Origin: Gammaproteobacteria bacterium | GTDB lineage: Bacteria; Pseudomonadota; Gammaproteobacteria; Pseudomonadales; Azotimanducaceae | DNA length: 51,329 nt | Assembly (NCBI GenBank): GCA_009846005.1 | Contig: VXYL01000052.1 | Span: 1 to 51,329 of the forward strand | Direction of reading: 5' to 3' | Part shown: piece by piece, positions 42,858 through 51,329 of the stretch | How positions within the stretch are numbered: position 1 is the first letter of the stretch | How the letters are laid out: each line of letters begins with the position of its first letter | The notes under the pieces: generated by a model | What the model was told of the DNA's origin: nothing | Database searches by the model: none | Seen by the model: the letters and a program-made list of their open reading frames with translations, nothing else | Position numbers and translations under genes: made by a program

Positions 42858-44840
42858 GTGTTCCGCTTGACTGAGGCCCGCGAAAAAGGCGAACCCGCCG
42901 CACCGGGTCCCGGTCCCGACCTCGACGCACGGGAACTCGTTCCCCCGGAACCACTGTCCGTCAAGGAAATCGCCCGATTGCTCCTGCGTACCTGGCCGCA
43001 CCTCAAGCCCGTGGCGTGGCACGTCGTCGGTTGGTTTTCGCTCGCCATGGTGATCGGGTTGATCGTCGGGTACGTGACGATCACCGGCGTTGACCTGTTG
43101 ACCAATGCCGTCCTGAACGCCCAAGCCATTGCGCCGCTGCAGCAGCTCGTTCTGATCCTCGACCCCAGCTACGTCGAGGCAGCGGAGCTGACCGCCGATC
43201 AGCGTACGACCATTCTCGTCCGCCTCATCCTCTACGGCGTGGCCTTCACGATCCTCATCCGCATGCTGGCGGACGCCCTCGGGGTCGTCTATTGGGAGAC
43301 GTGGATCGCCCAGGCCATCAACCAGCACCTGCGCGTCAAGATGATCGAGAACGCGGAGCACCTGTCGCTGCGCTACCAAAGCCACGCGCGCACCGGGGAC
43401 GCGATCTACCGGGTTTTCCAGGACAGCCGCATGATTAGCAACGTCATCTCGACCATCATCCTCGATCCGCTCGAGCAAGGCGCCGCGATGCTCGGCGCGT
43501 TCGTGATCATCTGGTTCTTCAGCCCGGTCCTTGGGACCGTCTTCACCATCGCGGCGATACCGATCTTCCTCGTCGTCGTATGGTGGACGCCGCGCATCCA
43601 GCGGCTGTCGTGGCTGTCCCGCCAGTCGAACAGCGATGTCACATCGCGCATCCAGGAGGTGGCGGCGAGCATCCGCGTGCTGAAGGCCAACCAGGCGGAG
43701 GACCTCGCCGAGGCCCGGTTCGACCGGGACTCGCGCGCGGCTCTGGACTACGCCTACCACCTGCGCCTCGAGATCATGCTGTTGCTAATCGTCATCACGA
43801 CGATCGCCGCCGTCACGCTGATCGGGGCGGACTACCTGATGGCAGACTGGACGGTTGCGGGCGATCCCACGTTCCTGGGCGGCGTCTTCGCATTCATCCT
43901 CACCTTCACGATCTGGAACTTCGGCGCTTTCGAAGCCGCCCGGGAGAACAACGAGGAGTTGATCGGCAAGTACAACTTCCTGTTCGTGACCTGGGTGCGG
44001 GCCATCGACATGGCGATGGGCCTCAACCGCGCCTTCTACCTGCTCGATCTGAAGCCGGGTGTGGCGGAGCGGGAAGACGCCGTGCCCATGCCGGCGCCCA
44101 TCGACGAGATCCGCTACGAGGGGGTCTCGTTCGCCTACGATGCCGACGTCCCCGTACTCACCGACGTGAACATGACGGCCCGCACCGGAACGATCACCGC
44201 CATCGTGGGTGCCACCGGTGCCGGCAAGTCGACGCTGATGTCGTTGCTGTTGCGTCTATACGATCCCGATGCCGGCAGCATCCGCATCAACGGCACCCCA
44301 CTCGACGATCTCACGATTGACAGCATCCGCGCCAACACCGCCATCGCGCTGCAGCAGAACGTCCTGTTCGCGACGACGGTGGCGGAGAACATCAGCTATG
44401 CGACGCCAGGCATCACCCGGGAGGACATTCGACGCGCCGCCGAGGTTGCCTGCGCCGACGCCTTCATCGCCGAGATGGCGGACGGCTACGACACCGAACT
44501 CGGGGAACGGGGCGGCAAACTGTCCACGGGGCAGCGCCAGCGGCTGTCAATCGCCCGGGCTCTCGTTCGCAACACGCCCATCCTGATCCTCGACGAACCC
44601 ACCGCCTCGTTGGATGCCGAAACCGAACACGAGGTGCTGGCCAACTTGGCCGACTGGGGCCGGAACCGGGTGGTGTTCGTCATCACACACCGGCTATCCA
44701 CCATACGCAGCGCGGATCAGATCGCGTTCCTGAAGGACGGCCGGGTCACCGAAGTCGGCACCCACGACGACCTGATGGCCCAGATCGACGGCGACTATCG
44801 GCGTTTCGTGGCCGAAGAGACCCGGAGTACGCCGCCATGA
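42858..44840 (+). CDS. ABC exporter half-transporter, subunit 1
   Basis: 660 residues from GTG 42858, 36 bases after the haloperoxidase gene. A transmembrane domain with about six helices occupies 40-395 (VVGWFSLAMVIGLIVGYVTI and others). It is followed by an ATPase domain with Walker A VGATGAGKST, Q-loop ALQQNVLFATTVAENI, signature LSTGQRQRLSIARAL, Walker B ILILDEPTASLD and His in VITHRLSTI. LSTGQ replaces LSGGQ. The family exports lipids, peptides or drugs. The ATGA overlap with the next gene (44837-44840) indicates a heterodimer with subunit 2. Confidence 0.9.
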   Translation: MFRLTEAREKGEPAAPGPGPDLDARELVPPEPLSVKEIARLLLRTWPHLKPVAWHVVGWFSLAMVIGLIVGYVTITGVDLLTNAVLNAQAIAPLQQLVLILDPSYVEAAELTADQRTTILVRLILYGVAFTILIRMLADALGVVYWETWIAQAINQHLRVKMIENAEHLSLRYQSHARTGDAIYRVFQDSRMISNVISTIILDPLEQGAAMLGAFVIIWFFSPVLGTVFTIAAIPIFLVVVWWTPRIQRLSWLSRQSNSDVTSRIQEVAASIRVLKANQAEDLAEARFDRDSRAALDYAYHLRLEIMLLLIVITTIAAVTLIGADYLMADWTVAGDPTFLGGVFAFILTFTIWNFGAFEAARENNEELIGKYNFLFVTWVRAIDMAMGLNRAFYLLDLKPGVAEREDAVPMPAPIDEIRYEGVSFAYDADVPVLTDVNMTARTGTITAIVGATGAGKSTLMSLLLRLYDPDAGSIRINGTPLDDLTIDSIRANTAIALQQNVLFATTVAENISYATPGITREDIRRAAEVACADAFIAEMADGYDTELGERGGKLSTGQRQRLSIARALVRNTPILILDEPTASLDAETEHEVLANLADWGRNRVVFVITHRLSTIRSADQIAFLKDGRVTEVGTHDDLMAQIDGDYRRFVAEETRSTPP

Positions 44841-46831
44841 GCGACACCGCGTTGGATGCTCGAACACGGACGCCGGAGCGGTTCGACGACCGGGTCGACC
44901 TCAATCCCAGGATCACGAACCGCGAAGCATTCCGCATCGTCGGCCGCTCTCTCGGCTACCTGGCAAGGGTGAAGGGGCTCTTCACCGCCAAGGTCGTGTT
45001 TTCGCTGATCGCCCTGATCCCCGGGCTGCTGGCACCCTGGACCGCGAAGATCCTGATCGACCAGGTGATCCTCCAGGAACCCTTCAACGACGACGAGGTG
45101 CCGTTCCCGCCTTATTTCCAGCCCATCGTCGACTACCTGCGCGACATGGCACCGATGGAGATCATGCTCTCCCTGACCGTGCTGTTCGTCGGACTCCTGG
45201 TGGTCTTCGGCCGCGGCGGCCTCGGCATACCGCTGGAACAGGGGCGGGACAGCGCCACCATCTCGGAGGGCAAGCTGTCCGACGGCGGCAGTGGGATGTC
45301 GGGCCTGCTCGGCGCCATCGAACTCCTGGTCAACATCCGCCTGAGCCAGCGTCTGGCCAACGGTTTCCGCACCCTGCTGTTCCGCCGCCTGACCCGGCTG
45401 CCGATGCAGACCATCGACGACCACCGCATCGGCGACTCCGTCTACCGGGTGATGTACGACGCGCCCGATCTGCCCAGCGTCTGTTATTCGTTCACCCTGG
45501 CGCCTTTGTTCACCGTCATCGGCGCCCTTGCCGCGCTATACCAGATGGCCGCTACCTACAGCACGGTCGCGCCGGAACTGATCTGGGTCTCGCTCGCCAT
45601 GTTTCCCATCGCGCTCCTGGTGACGATTCCGTTCTCGGCCTTCGTGCGCCGCATCCAGCAGTCAAGCCGCGCCGCCGGTACCGCGACCACGAACGCCATC
45701 GAGGAGAGCATGAGCAACCTTCATGCCGTGCAGAGCCTCGGCGGCATGGACCGCGAAACCGAACGCGTAGAGTCCCGCAGCCGCGAGTCGTTCCGCCGTT
45801 TCCGGCACGTGGTGTTGACGGGCATCGGCGTGCGTTTCATCGGTTGGGCACTCGGCGGGGCGCTGTCGATCTACGTGTTGGTGACCGTCGCCATCAACGT
45901 CATCGGCGACATCATGACGCCGGGCGACTATTTCGCCTTGATCGGCCTCGCCGGCACCATCGGCGGTTCCGGTGTCGGCCTCGGCATGATCTGGATCGGC
46001 GTGCAATCGGACGTCGCCGCCGTGCGCCGGGTGTTCTTCTTCCTCGACATGGCGGTGGAGCAACCCGCGCCGGACCGGAAGTCCCTCGCGATCCGCCAGG
46101 GTGTCAGCTTCGAGCGTGCCGGGCTCCGCTATCCGAACGGCCACCGGGCGCTCTCGAACGTCACCTTGTCCCTGGGCCTCGGTGAACTGGTGGCGTTCGT
46201 CGGACCCACCGGTGCCGGCAAGACCAGCCTCGCCTACCTGATCCCGGGCTTCTACGCACCAACCGAAGGCCGCGTGAGAGTCGACGGCCGGGACATCCGC
46301 GACATCGATCTCGAGTCGGTGCGCGCCGAGGTGTCCTACGTCTTCCAGGAGCACCTGCTTCTGAACGAGTCGATTCGCGGCAACCTTCTGCTCGCGAACC
46401 CGGCGGCCACGGAAGCGGACATCCGCGATGCCTGCGATGCGGCCGAGGCGAGCGAGTTCATCGAACGCTTGGCCGACGGCCTCGATACGCGGCTCGGCCA
46501 ATCCGGCGACACCTTGAGCGTTGGCCAAAAGCAGCGGCTGTGCATCGCCCGGGGCCTCATACGTAACACCCGGGTTCTGATTCTCGACGAACCAACGGCC
46601 GCACTCGATCCCGAGACCGAGAATTCGTTGGTCCATGCGCTGCGTCGCGCGACCGAGGGACGACTGGTGATCGTCATCGCGCACCGCCTCTCGACGATCC
46701 GCCAAGCCGACCGAATCGTGTTCCTGGACAATGGCGAGATCCGCGAAGTTGGCACCCACGAGGCGATGATGGCCGACCCGGCGAGTCCCTATCGACGGTT
46801 CGTAGAATTGCAGGGCGGATCGTCTTCATGA
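44837..46831 (+). CDS. ABC exporter half-transporter, subunit 2
   Basis: 664 residues, translated from the ATGA overlap. The transmembrane region has helices such as VVFSLIALIPGLLAPWTA and IMLSLTVLFVGLLVVFG, and a Gly/Ser-rich insert at about 130-155 (RGGLGIPLEQGRDS). The ATPase domain has Walker A VGPTGAGKTSL, Q-loop VFQEHLLLNESIRGNL, signature LSVGQKQRLCIARGL, Walker B VLILDEPTAALD and His in VIAHRLSTI. LSVGQ replaces LSGGQ. With subunit 1 it should form one exporter, possibly for a product of the haloperoxidase or for the ligand of the receptor; that link is inference. Confidence 0.9.
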   Translation: MSDTALDARTRTPERFDDRVDLNPRITNREAFRIVGRSLGYLARVKGLFTAKVVFSLIALIPGLLAPWTAKILIDQVILQEPFNDDEVPFPPYFQPIVDYLRDMAPMEIMLSLTVLFVGLLVVFGRGGLGIPLEQGRDSATISEGKLSDGGSGMSGLLGAIELLVNIRLSQRLANGFRTLLFRRLTRLPMQTIDDHRIGDSVYRVMYDAPDLPSVCYSFTLAPLFTVIGALAALYQMAATYSTVAPELIWVSLAMFPIALLVTIPFSAFVRRIQQSSRAAGTATTNAIEESMSNLHAVQSLGGMDRETERVESRSRESFRRFRHVVLTGIGVRFIGWALGGALSIYVLVTVAINVIGDIMTPGDYFALIGLAGTIGGSGVGLGMIWIGVQSDVAAVRRVFFFLDMAVEQPAPDRKSLAIRQGVSFERAGLRYPNGHRALSNVTLSLGLGELVAFVGPTGAGKTSLAYLIPGFYAPTEGRVRVDGRDIRDIDLESVRAEVSYVFQEHLLLNESIRGNLLLANPAATEADIRDACDAAEASEFIERLADGLDTRLGQSGDTLSVGQKQRLCIARGLIRNTRVLILDEPTAALDPETENSLVHALRRATEGRLVIVIAHRLSTIRQADRIVFLDNGEIREVGTHEAMMADPASPYRRFVELQGGSSS

Positions 46832-46849
46832 ATCGCAAAGGAGCAAGCA

Positions 46850-48223
46850 ATGATTTTTAGCGGATGGGACACCCCTCTGGCTCTCCTGCAAATGGAAGTC
46901 GTGCAACGAGAGTACGAGGGCCATCGCGTGCCCCAAGACCTGAAGGAACGGATTACCGCGCTGGACGTCGAACGAGACGCGATGAACTTCGAAGGGGCGA
47001 ACACTCTCTACGGGGCGCTCGACGAACTGCCGAAGGATCCTGAATTCCCCTACGTCCAGCCCAACGACCTGGAGGGTATCCGTCGGGAACGTCCGGCGGG
47101 TCCGAGGCAAGTCGGCACCGTGGCCGACGCCGACCTCTTGGACCGATTCCATGCCGCGTGGACGGGACGCGCCGCAGGCTGCGCCCTGGGCAAGCCGGTC
47201 GAGGGCATGGGCATTCGCGGTCAACGGGGCATGGGTGGGCGCCAAGCCATCCGAACCTACCTGGAAAACCGACGGCAGTGGCCATTGGACTACTACTTCA
47301 GCGGCACCGACGTGGGCGACAACCTGCGGATTGCCTGCCCCCAGTCCCAGCGCGAGAACATCGCTTTCATGGAACCGGACGACGACATCCACTACACCCT
47401 CATCGCCCTGCATGTACTCGAGGATTACGGTCCCGGCTTCACGTGGCGCAACGTGGCCACCGCCTGGAACAGGAGCCTGCCCTACTACGCGATCTGTACC
47501 GCCGAAGCCCAGGCAATCATGAACTACAACAATGCCGTTCCCAGGAAGGCGCGGTCGGACTGGGTTACACCCGAATACACCAGCACCAACCGGAACCCCT
47601 ACCGGGAGTGGATCGGTGCCCAGATCCGGGCCGACGGCTGGGGCTACGCCTCGGCCGGCAATCCCGAACTGGCCGCGGAATTCGCATTCCGGGATGCCTG
47701 CTGGACACACCGGGCCAACGGTATCTACGGCGAGATGATGTTCGCCGCCATCATCGCTGCGGCATTCGTTGTCCGAGATCCCATCGAGCTGGTCAACATC
47801 GGCCTCTCGGAGATCCCGCAGAACTGTCGACTCGCCGAGGCTTGCCGCGCCGCATTGGCGCAGGTGTCAAGCTGCGACGGTTTCGACGGCTACATGGACT
47901 GGGTCGAAGAACACTACGGGAACCTGAGCGGCGTCCACACGGTCAACAACGCCCTGGTCGTGATCGGCGCCATGATCTTTGGCCAAATGGACTTCCACGC
48001 CTCGACCTGCCGTTCCGTGGAGGGCGGCTGGGACACGGACTGCAATGGCGCCACCTGTGGTTCCATCGTGGGGGCCGCCAACGGTGCCATTGTGCTGAAT
48101 TCCTCCCTGGTGCCACCGTTGAACGACACCATCAAGCCCAAGGTGATCGGGTTCCAGGAAGTCAGCATGACCGAACTGGCGGAGCGGACGTTGGCAGTAC
48201 ACAAGGCAGTCGCGAACGCGTAG
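46850..48223 (+). CDS. ADP-ribosylglycohydrolase family protein
   Basis: 457 residues. A clean AAGGAG site (46838-46843) precedes ATG 46850, 18 bases after the exporter gene. An N-terminal region of about 95 residues is not typical of the family. The core begins LLDRFHAAWTGRAAGCALGK. Metal-binding Asp residues are D177-D179 (EPDDDIHYTLIAL) and D395 and D397 (GWDTDCNGATCGSIVGAANG). Both are the usual Mg2+ sites of ADP-ribosyl hydrolases. The family removes ADP-ribose from proteins or small molecules; here the target may instead be another glycoside or N-glycosyl bond. The operon position beside a haloperoxidase and exporter is unusual. Confidence 0.9.
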   Translation: MIFSGWDTPLALLQMEVVQREYEGHRVPQDLKERITALDVERDAMNFEGANTLYGALDELPKDPEFPYVQPNDLEGIRRERPAGPRQVGTVADADLLDRFHAAWTGRAAGCALGKPVEGMGIRGQRGMGGRQAIRTYLENRRQWPLDYYFSGTDVGDNLRIACPQSQRENIAFMEPDDDIHYTLIALHVLEDYGPGFTWRNVATAWNRSLPYYAICTAEAQAIMNYNNAVPRKARSDWVTPEYTSTNRNPYREWIGAQIRADGWGYASAGNPELAAEFAFRDACWTHRANGIYGEMMFAAIIAAAFVVRDPIELVNIGLSEIPQNCRLAEACRAALAQVSSCDGFDGYMDWVEEHYGNLSGVHTVNNALVVIGAMIFGQMDFHASTCRSVEGGWDTDCNGATCGSIVGAANGAIVLNSSLVPPLNDTIKPKVIGFQEVSMTELAERTLAVHKAVANA

Positions 48224-48579
48224 CTCGGCACCCGGGCGCTGCCTTGGCGCTCCGGTGAACGCGAGCATGACCTGCATCCGCCCCTGGTGCGCGGAACGAC
48301 GCTTCGTAATTCTGGGTGAACTCTCACGTTCAGTCGCGTCGAGTCAGCCTTGACTTGGTGTGTGTGTTTCTTTAGACCAAGCATTAGTCCATGCATCCGT
48401 CTGCCCAACGGTGGCTCCTGCCTAGCGAGCGGAATCGCGTGTCGTGGCAGGGGGGAAGAGAAGCGCTATGCCGGCATGGACATTGGCGAATCCGCCGGTT
48501 ACGCGCCGAACTCCGTGAAGTTGCCGTTCCGTTAGACGGGCAAGGGCGATTTTGGGGAACGCCTACACGGAGAGAAACC
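48224..48579. other. 356-base intergenic region before the second TonB receptor
   Basis: No convincing gene is seen on either strand; the short open frames lack family signs and ribosome sites. It contains the candidate promoter at 48350-48378. No CGTAGGGG palindrome is present. Confidence 0.5.
48350..48378 (+). promoter_or_regulatory. Candidate promoter of the second TonB receptor gene
   Basis: TTGACT (48350-48355) and TAGACC (48373-48378) are separated by 17 bases. The site shares TTGACTTGG and a downstream TTAGAC with the region before the first receptor. It would give a leader of about 195 bases. Confidence 0.35.
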
Positions 48580-51329
48580 ATGAAGAGTCTGCAGATTCTC
48601 GCATCGACGGCGTCGTTAGGGTTCGCACTGGCGCTAGTCGGCTTGCCGGCCTACTCGCAGGACGAGACCGAATCCGACGCCGAGGAAGAAGGCGGCGGCT
48701 ACATCGAAGAGGTCGTGGTCACCGGCGAACGGGGGGAGACCAACGTGCTCGACCGGGCCATGACGGTCACCGGCTTCAACGTGGAGTTGATCCAGAAACT
48801 GGGCATGCAGAACGCCGATGACCTGGAGGTCCTCGTCCCGGGTCTTCAGAAGGGCAACCGGAGCCAGGGTGCCGGCAAGAACGAGGACGGCCACTACGAC
48901 ATGCGCGGTGTCGGCAACGACCGGGCCATCAACTTCTTCCAGGATACCTCCGTCGCCTTCTACGTCGACGGCGTATACACGGACCAGAGCTATTCGACCG
49001 ACAGCATGTTCGACATGGAGCGGGTCGAGGTGGCGCGAGGGCCGCAGGGCACGACCGGTGGCAAGGCGGCGATCGCCGGCGCCATCAGTCTGTGGTCGCG
49101 CAAGCCGACGGACGACTGGGACATGCGCATGAGCGCGGAGGTCACCGACATCTCGACGCAGCGCCTGCAGGTCGCCTTCGGCGGGCCGATCGCGGATTCC
49201 GGGTTCAGCTATCGCCTCGGACTCGAGACCTATACCGGCGACGGGATGATCGAGAACGTCTACGACGGCGCCGAAGCCCGCGATGCCGGCGAATACGATC
49301 GACTGCTCTGGAGGCCGAGTCTGCGCTGGAAGAACGACCGCTTCGACATTACCGCCCGCTATTCCAAGCAGACGGACAAGGGCACGCCCTGGGCATCATT
49401 GCCATTGGGCGCCCGGGACACGGTCAACGAGTTCCTCCTGGATCGCAACGGCAACCCCGCCTTGTGGACGGACCGGCTCACCGGGGAGCAGATACCGCAG
49501 ACGAATCCATTCTACGGTGCCGACGCCGCGCCATCGGTCGCCAACTGTTCCAACATCAACAACGATGGCACACGGGACGAGTTCGGCATCATCTGCGACC
49601 CCGACGAGTTGCAATGGAAGGTGGCGTTCAACGCACCGATCAGGCAGGACAGCTTCGCGGAAAACGCCTCGTTGGAGGCGATATTCGCCCTAACCGACAA
49701 CCTCGATGTGACCTACAAGTTCGGCTATCACGATGTCGTCAACGACAACCTGAACGACGGCGACCAGCTACCCCGCGAGGGCGGCGGGGTTTGCCCGCCC
49801 AATCACCCGAAGGTGTTGGGCGGCATGCTGCAGGCAGGCCAGACCAGCCGGTACTGCGCCCTGGATGGTGGCGGCAACGGCTCGTTCAACGACCAACGAG
49901 TCAACTACATCTTCACATCCGAGCAGACGAGCCATGAAGTCACGCTGACCTCGCACTATGAAGGCCCGTTCAATTTCACGGTGGGTATTACCACCATGGA
50001 AGGCGACGAGCCGAACAACTACAGAAACCTGCAATTCAGTTCGGGCACCCGGGGCGTGCCCACCAACGACTGGCTGTATACGGATAGCTCGGCTGCCTGC
50101 CAGGCGGTGATCGAGTCCCTGTATGGGCCGGGGGGCAGCTTGAGCGGCGGTCAGAACTGGCTGTTTCGCGATGTCTATACCAGCGCCGAAGGGAAAGCTC
50201 GCTCTGCGCAACACCGAACCGTGTTCGCCTGCCCGGGCGACCCGGGACTCGTGAACTATTCGCTCTCCGGTGCCGGGAACTTCCATGCGAATCTGAACGG
50301 CCAACGGAATGCATTCTGGGGATCGATGGAAAGGGAGTCCATCGGGGTCTATTTCAACGGCGAATACATGCTGAACGAGACCTGGACGTTGTTCGGCGGT
50401 GTACGCCACGACAACGACGATAAGGGAATCACCCAGCAGGCCAACGGCACCGCCTTCGGTCTTTCAGGTGTGGATTTCTCGCCCTGCAACCACACCTCCA
50501 CCTGCGAAGATGCGATCGCGTTCGTCCAAGTCAGTGTGCGCGACGCCGAGATCTTTCCCGGCAAAGCCAAAGAGACGTGGAGCGACACGACGTGGAACGT
50601 CGGTGCGCAGTATCGTCCCAATGACGATGTCATGATCTACGCACGCCTCTCCACCGGCTATCGTCCCGGTGGGAACAAGGGGAGCTGGGGCCTGACTCAA
50701 CCGCCCTTCTTCTTCGAATCCGAGCAGGTGACCAACTATGAAATCGGCGCGAAGGGGCTTTACTTCGACAGATCGGTTCAGTTGTCCTCGACGGTTTTCT
50801 ACCAGGACTTCGACAGTTACTGGGTGGTCGCTGGCCGCTTCAAGACCGACGCGGAAATCGAGGCTGATCCGCTTGGCGGCGTGACCACGCGATCGACCAA
50901 CGCCATCGAAGGTACGACGATCGCCGGCGTCGAACTCGAAGGCGCATGGCGGATGACCGATCGCTTCTCCCTGCGCGGGTTCTACAACTACCTGGATACC
51001 AACATCGGCCCCTACCTCTCGATCTACCCCTTCGGGCTCCCCGGCATACAACCCGGGTGGCAGTTCTACGAGTACACGGACGTCAATGGCGAAACCCAGG
51101 TTCACACCTACTGGGGAACGGGTATCGAGATCGAGTTCGACGGCAAGCAATTGCCGAACTCGCCCAAGCACAAGACCTCGCTAACGCTCGCCTACGATGT
51201 ACCAATCGCCGCGGACTGGGGCAGTCTGGAACTGCTGACGATCATGAACTACCGCAGCAAGAAGTACGTGGAACACGGCAACGTCGAGGCGTACGCGGTG
51301 TCCGAGTACACCCGTTGGGACCTGAGGGC
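48580..51329 (+). CDS. TonB-dependent outer-membrane receptor (3' end outside window)
   Basis: Open from ATG 48580 to the last base, 916 codons and still in frame, so the C-terminus is missing. The signal peptide is MKSLQILASTASLGFALALV...AYS. The TonB-box/plug opening is GGYIEEVVVTGERGETNVLD. The plug has DDLEVLVPGLQKG, YDMRGVGNDR, VAFYVDGVYTDQS and MERVEVARGPQGT. Barrel signs include MIYARLSTGYRPGGNKGSW, VTNYEIGAKGLYFDRSVQL and the late SEYTRWDLR. It resembles the receptor at 36311 in plan but is not a near copy. The ligand is unknown. Confidence 0.93.
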   Translation, partial: MKSLQILASTASLGFALALVGLPAYSQDETESDAEEEGGGYIEEVVVTGERGETNVLDRAMTVTGFNVELIQKLGMQNADDLEVLVPGLQKGNRSQGAGKNEDGHYDMRGVGNDRAINFFQDTSVAFYVDGVYTDQSYSTDSMFDMERVEVARGPQGTTGGKAAIAGAISLWSRKPTDDWDMRMSAEVTDISTQRLQVAFGGPIADSGFSYRLGLETYTGDGMIENVYDGAEARDAGEYDRLLWRPSLRWKNDRFDITARYSKQTDKGTPWASLPLGARDTVNEFLLDRNGNPALWTDRLTGEQIPQTNPFYGADAAPSVANCSNINNDGTRDEFGIICDPDELQWKVAFNAPIRQDSFAENASLEAIFALTDNLDVTYKFGYHDVVNDNLNDGDQLPREGGGVCPPNHPKVLGGMLQAGQTSRYCALDGGGNGSFNDQRVNYIFTSEQTSHEVTLTSHYEGPFNFTVGITTMEGDEPNNYRNLQFSSGTRGVPTNDWLYTDSSAACQAVIESLYGPGGSLSGGQNWLFRDVYTSAEGKARSAQHRTVFACPGDPGLVNYSLSGAGNFHANLNGQRNAFWGSMERESIGVYFNGEYMLNETWTLFGGVRHDNDDKGITQQANGTAFGLSGVDFSPCNHTSTCEDAIAFVQVSVRDAEIFPGKAKETWSDTTWNVGAQYRPNDDVMIYARLSTGYRPGGNKGSWGLTQPPFFFESEQVTNYEIGAKGLYFDRSVQLSSTVFYQDFDSYWVVAGRFKTDAEIEADPLGGVTTRSTNAIEGTTIAGVELEGAWRMTDRFSLRGFYNYLDTNIGPYLSIYPFGLPGIQPGWQFYEYTDVNGETQVHTYWGTGIEIEFDGKQLPNSPKHKTSLTLAYDVPIAADWGSLELLTIMNYRSKKYVEHGNVEAYAVSEYTRWDLR

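Noticed and set aside
41136-43760. 874-codon open frame on the - strand
   Set aside because: It is antisense to the haloperoxidase fusion and exporter genes, which carry strong motifs. Its protein is Arg/Gly/Val-rich without domains, a usual effect of high GC.
48350-48535. 61-codon open frame before the second receptor
   Set aside because: It overlaps the promoter candidate, has no ribosome site and shows no conserved features.

Overview
The window is about 51 kb of high-GC DNA from a Gram-negative bacterium with an outer membrane. It carries TonB-dependent receptors, a DsbD-type reductase, lipoprotein signals and Tat signals. The gene styles (Yej-type importer, methylamine/aromatic-amine dehydrogenase genes, receptors with VTAEKREE or VTGERGE plug starts) fit an aerobic, heterotrophic, uncultured proteobacterium, most likely a gammaproteobacterium. 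That placement is inference. No rRNA, tRNA, CRISPR array or insertion sequence was seen.

Layout. (1) 3-2084: C-terminal part of a large repetitive surface protein. (2) 2205-18403: a block all on the + strand, often with 4-base ATGA overlaps. It holds a DsbD-TlpA fusion, a Yej/Dpp-type ABC importer with two tandem binding lipoproteins, a Tat-exported protein broken by a frameshift, and a TTQ amine dehydrogenase set (large subunit, MauE, MauD, light chain, c-type cytochrome). The likely logic is periplasmic oxidation of an amine, with machinery for the many disulfides of the light chain and an importer for a peptide or amine. (3) 18598-21368: a DUF5916-type outer-membrane protein and a glutathione S-transferase. 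(4) 21639-26564, - strand: membrane protein, transglutaminase-like protein, Gfo/Idh/MocA oxidoreductase and homocysteine S-methyltransferase. (5) 26643-29000: acyl-CoA synthetase and a Phd/PIN toxin-antitoxin pair with a palindromic candidate operator. (6) 29178-35688: two sugar-isomerase-like TIM barrels, a second Gfo/Idh oxidoreductase, an aminotransferase, a small membrane protein and an alpha-solenoid protein. (7) 35761-36132: a VOC protein. (8) 36311-48223: a tight operon of TonB receptor, FG-GAP/ASPIC/vanadium-haloperoxidase fusion lipoprotein, heterodimeric ABC exporter and ADP-ribosylglycohydrolase. (9) 48580-end: a second TonB receptor cut by the window edge.

Most notable points. The TTQ light chain has Gly where the second active-site Asp of known TTQ enzymes lies, the partner cytochrome c has no Met at all for a heme ligand, and no mauG is present. 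The haloperoxidase operon is an unusual gene combination. Short palindromes built on CGTAGGGG...CCCCTACG recur only between genes and form compound elements between convergent genes.
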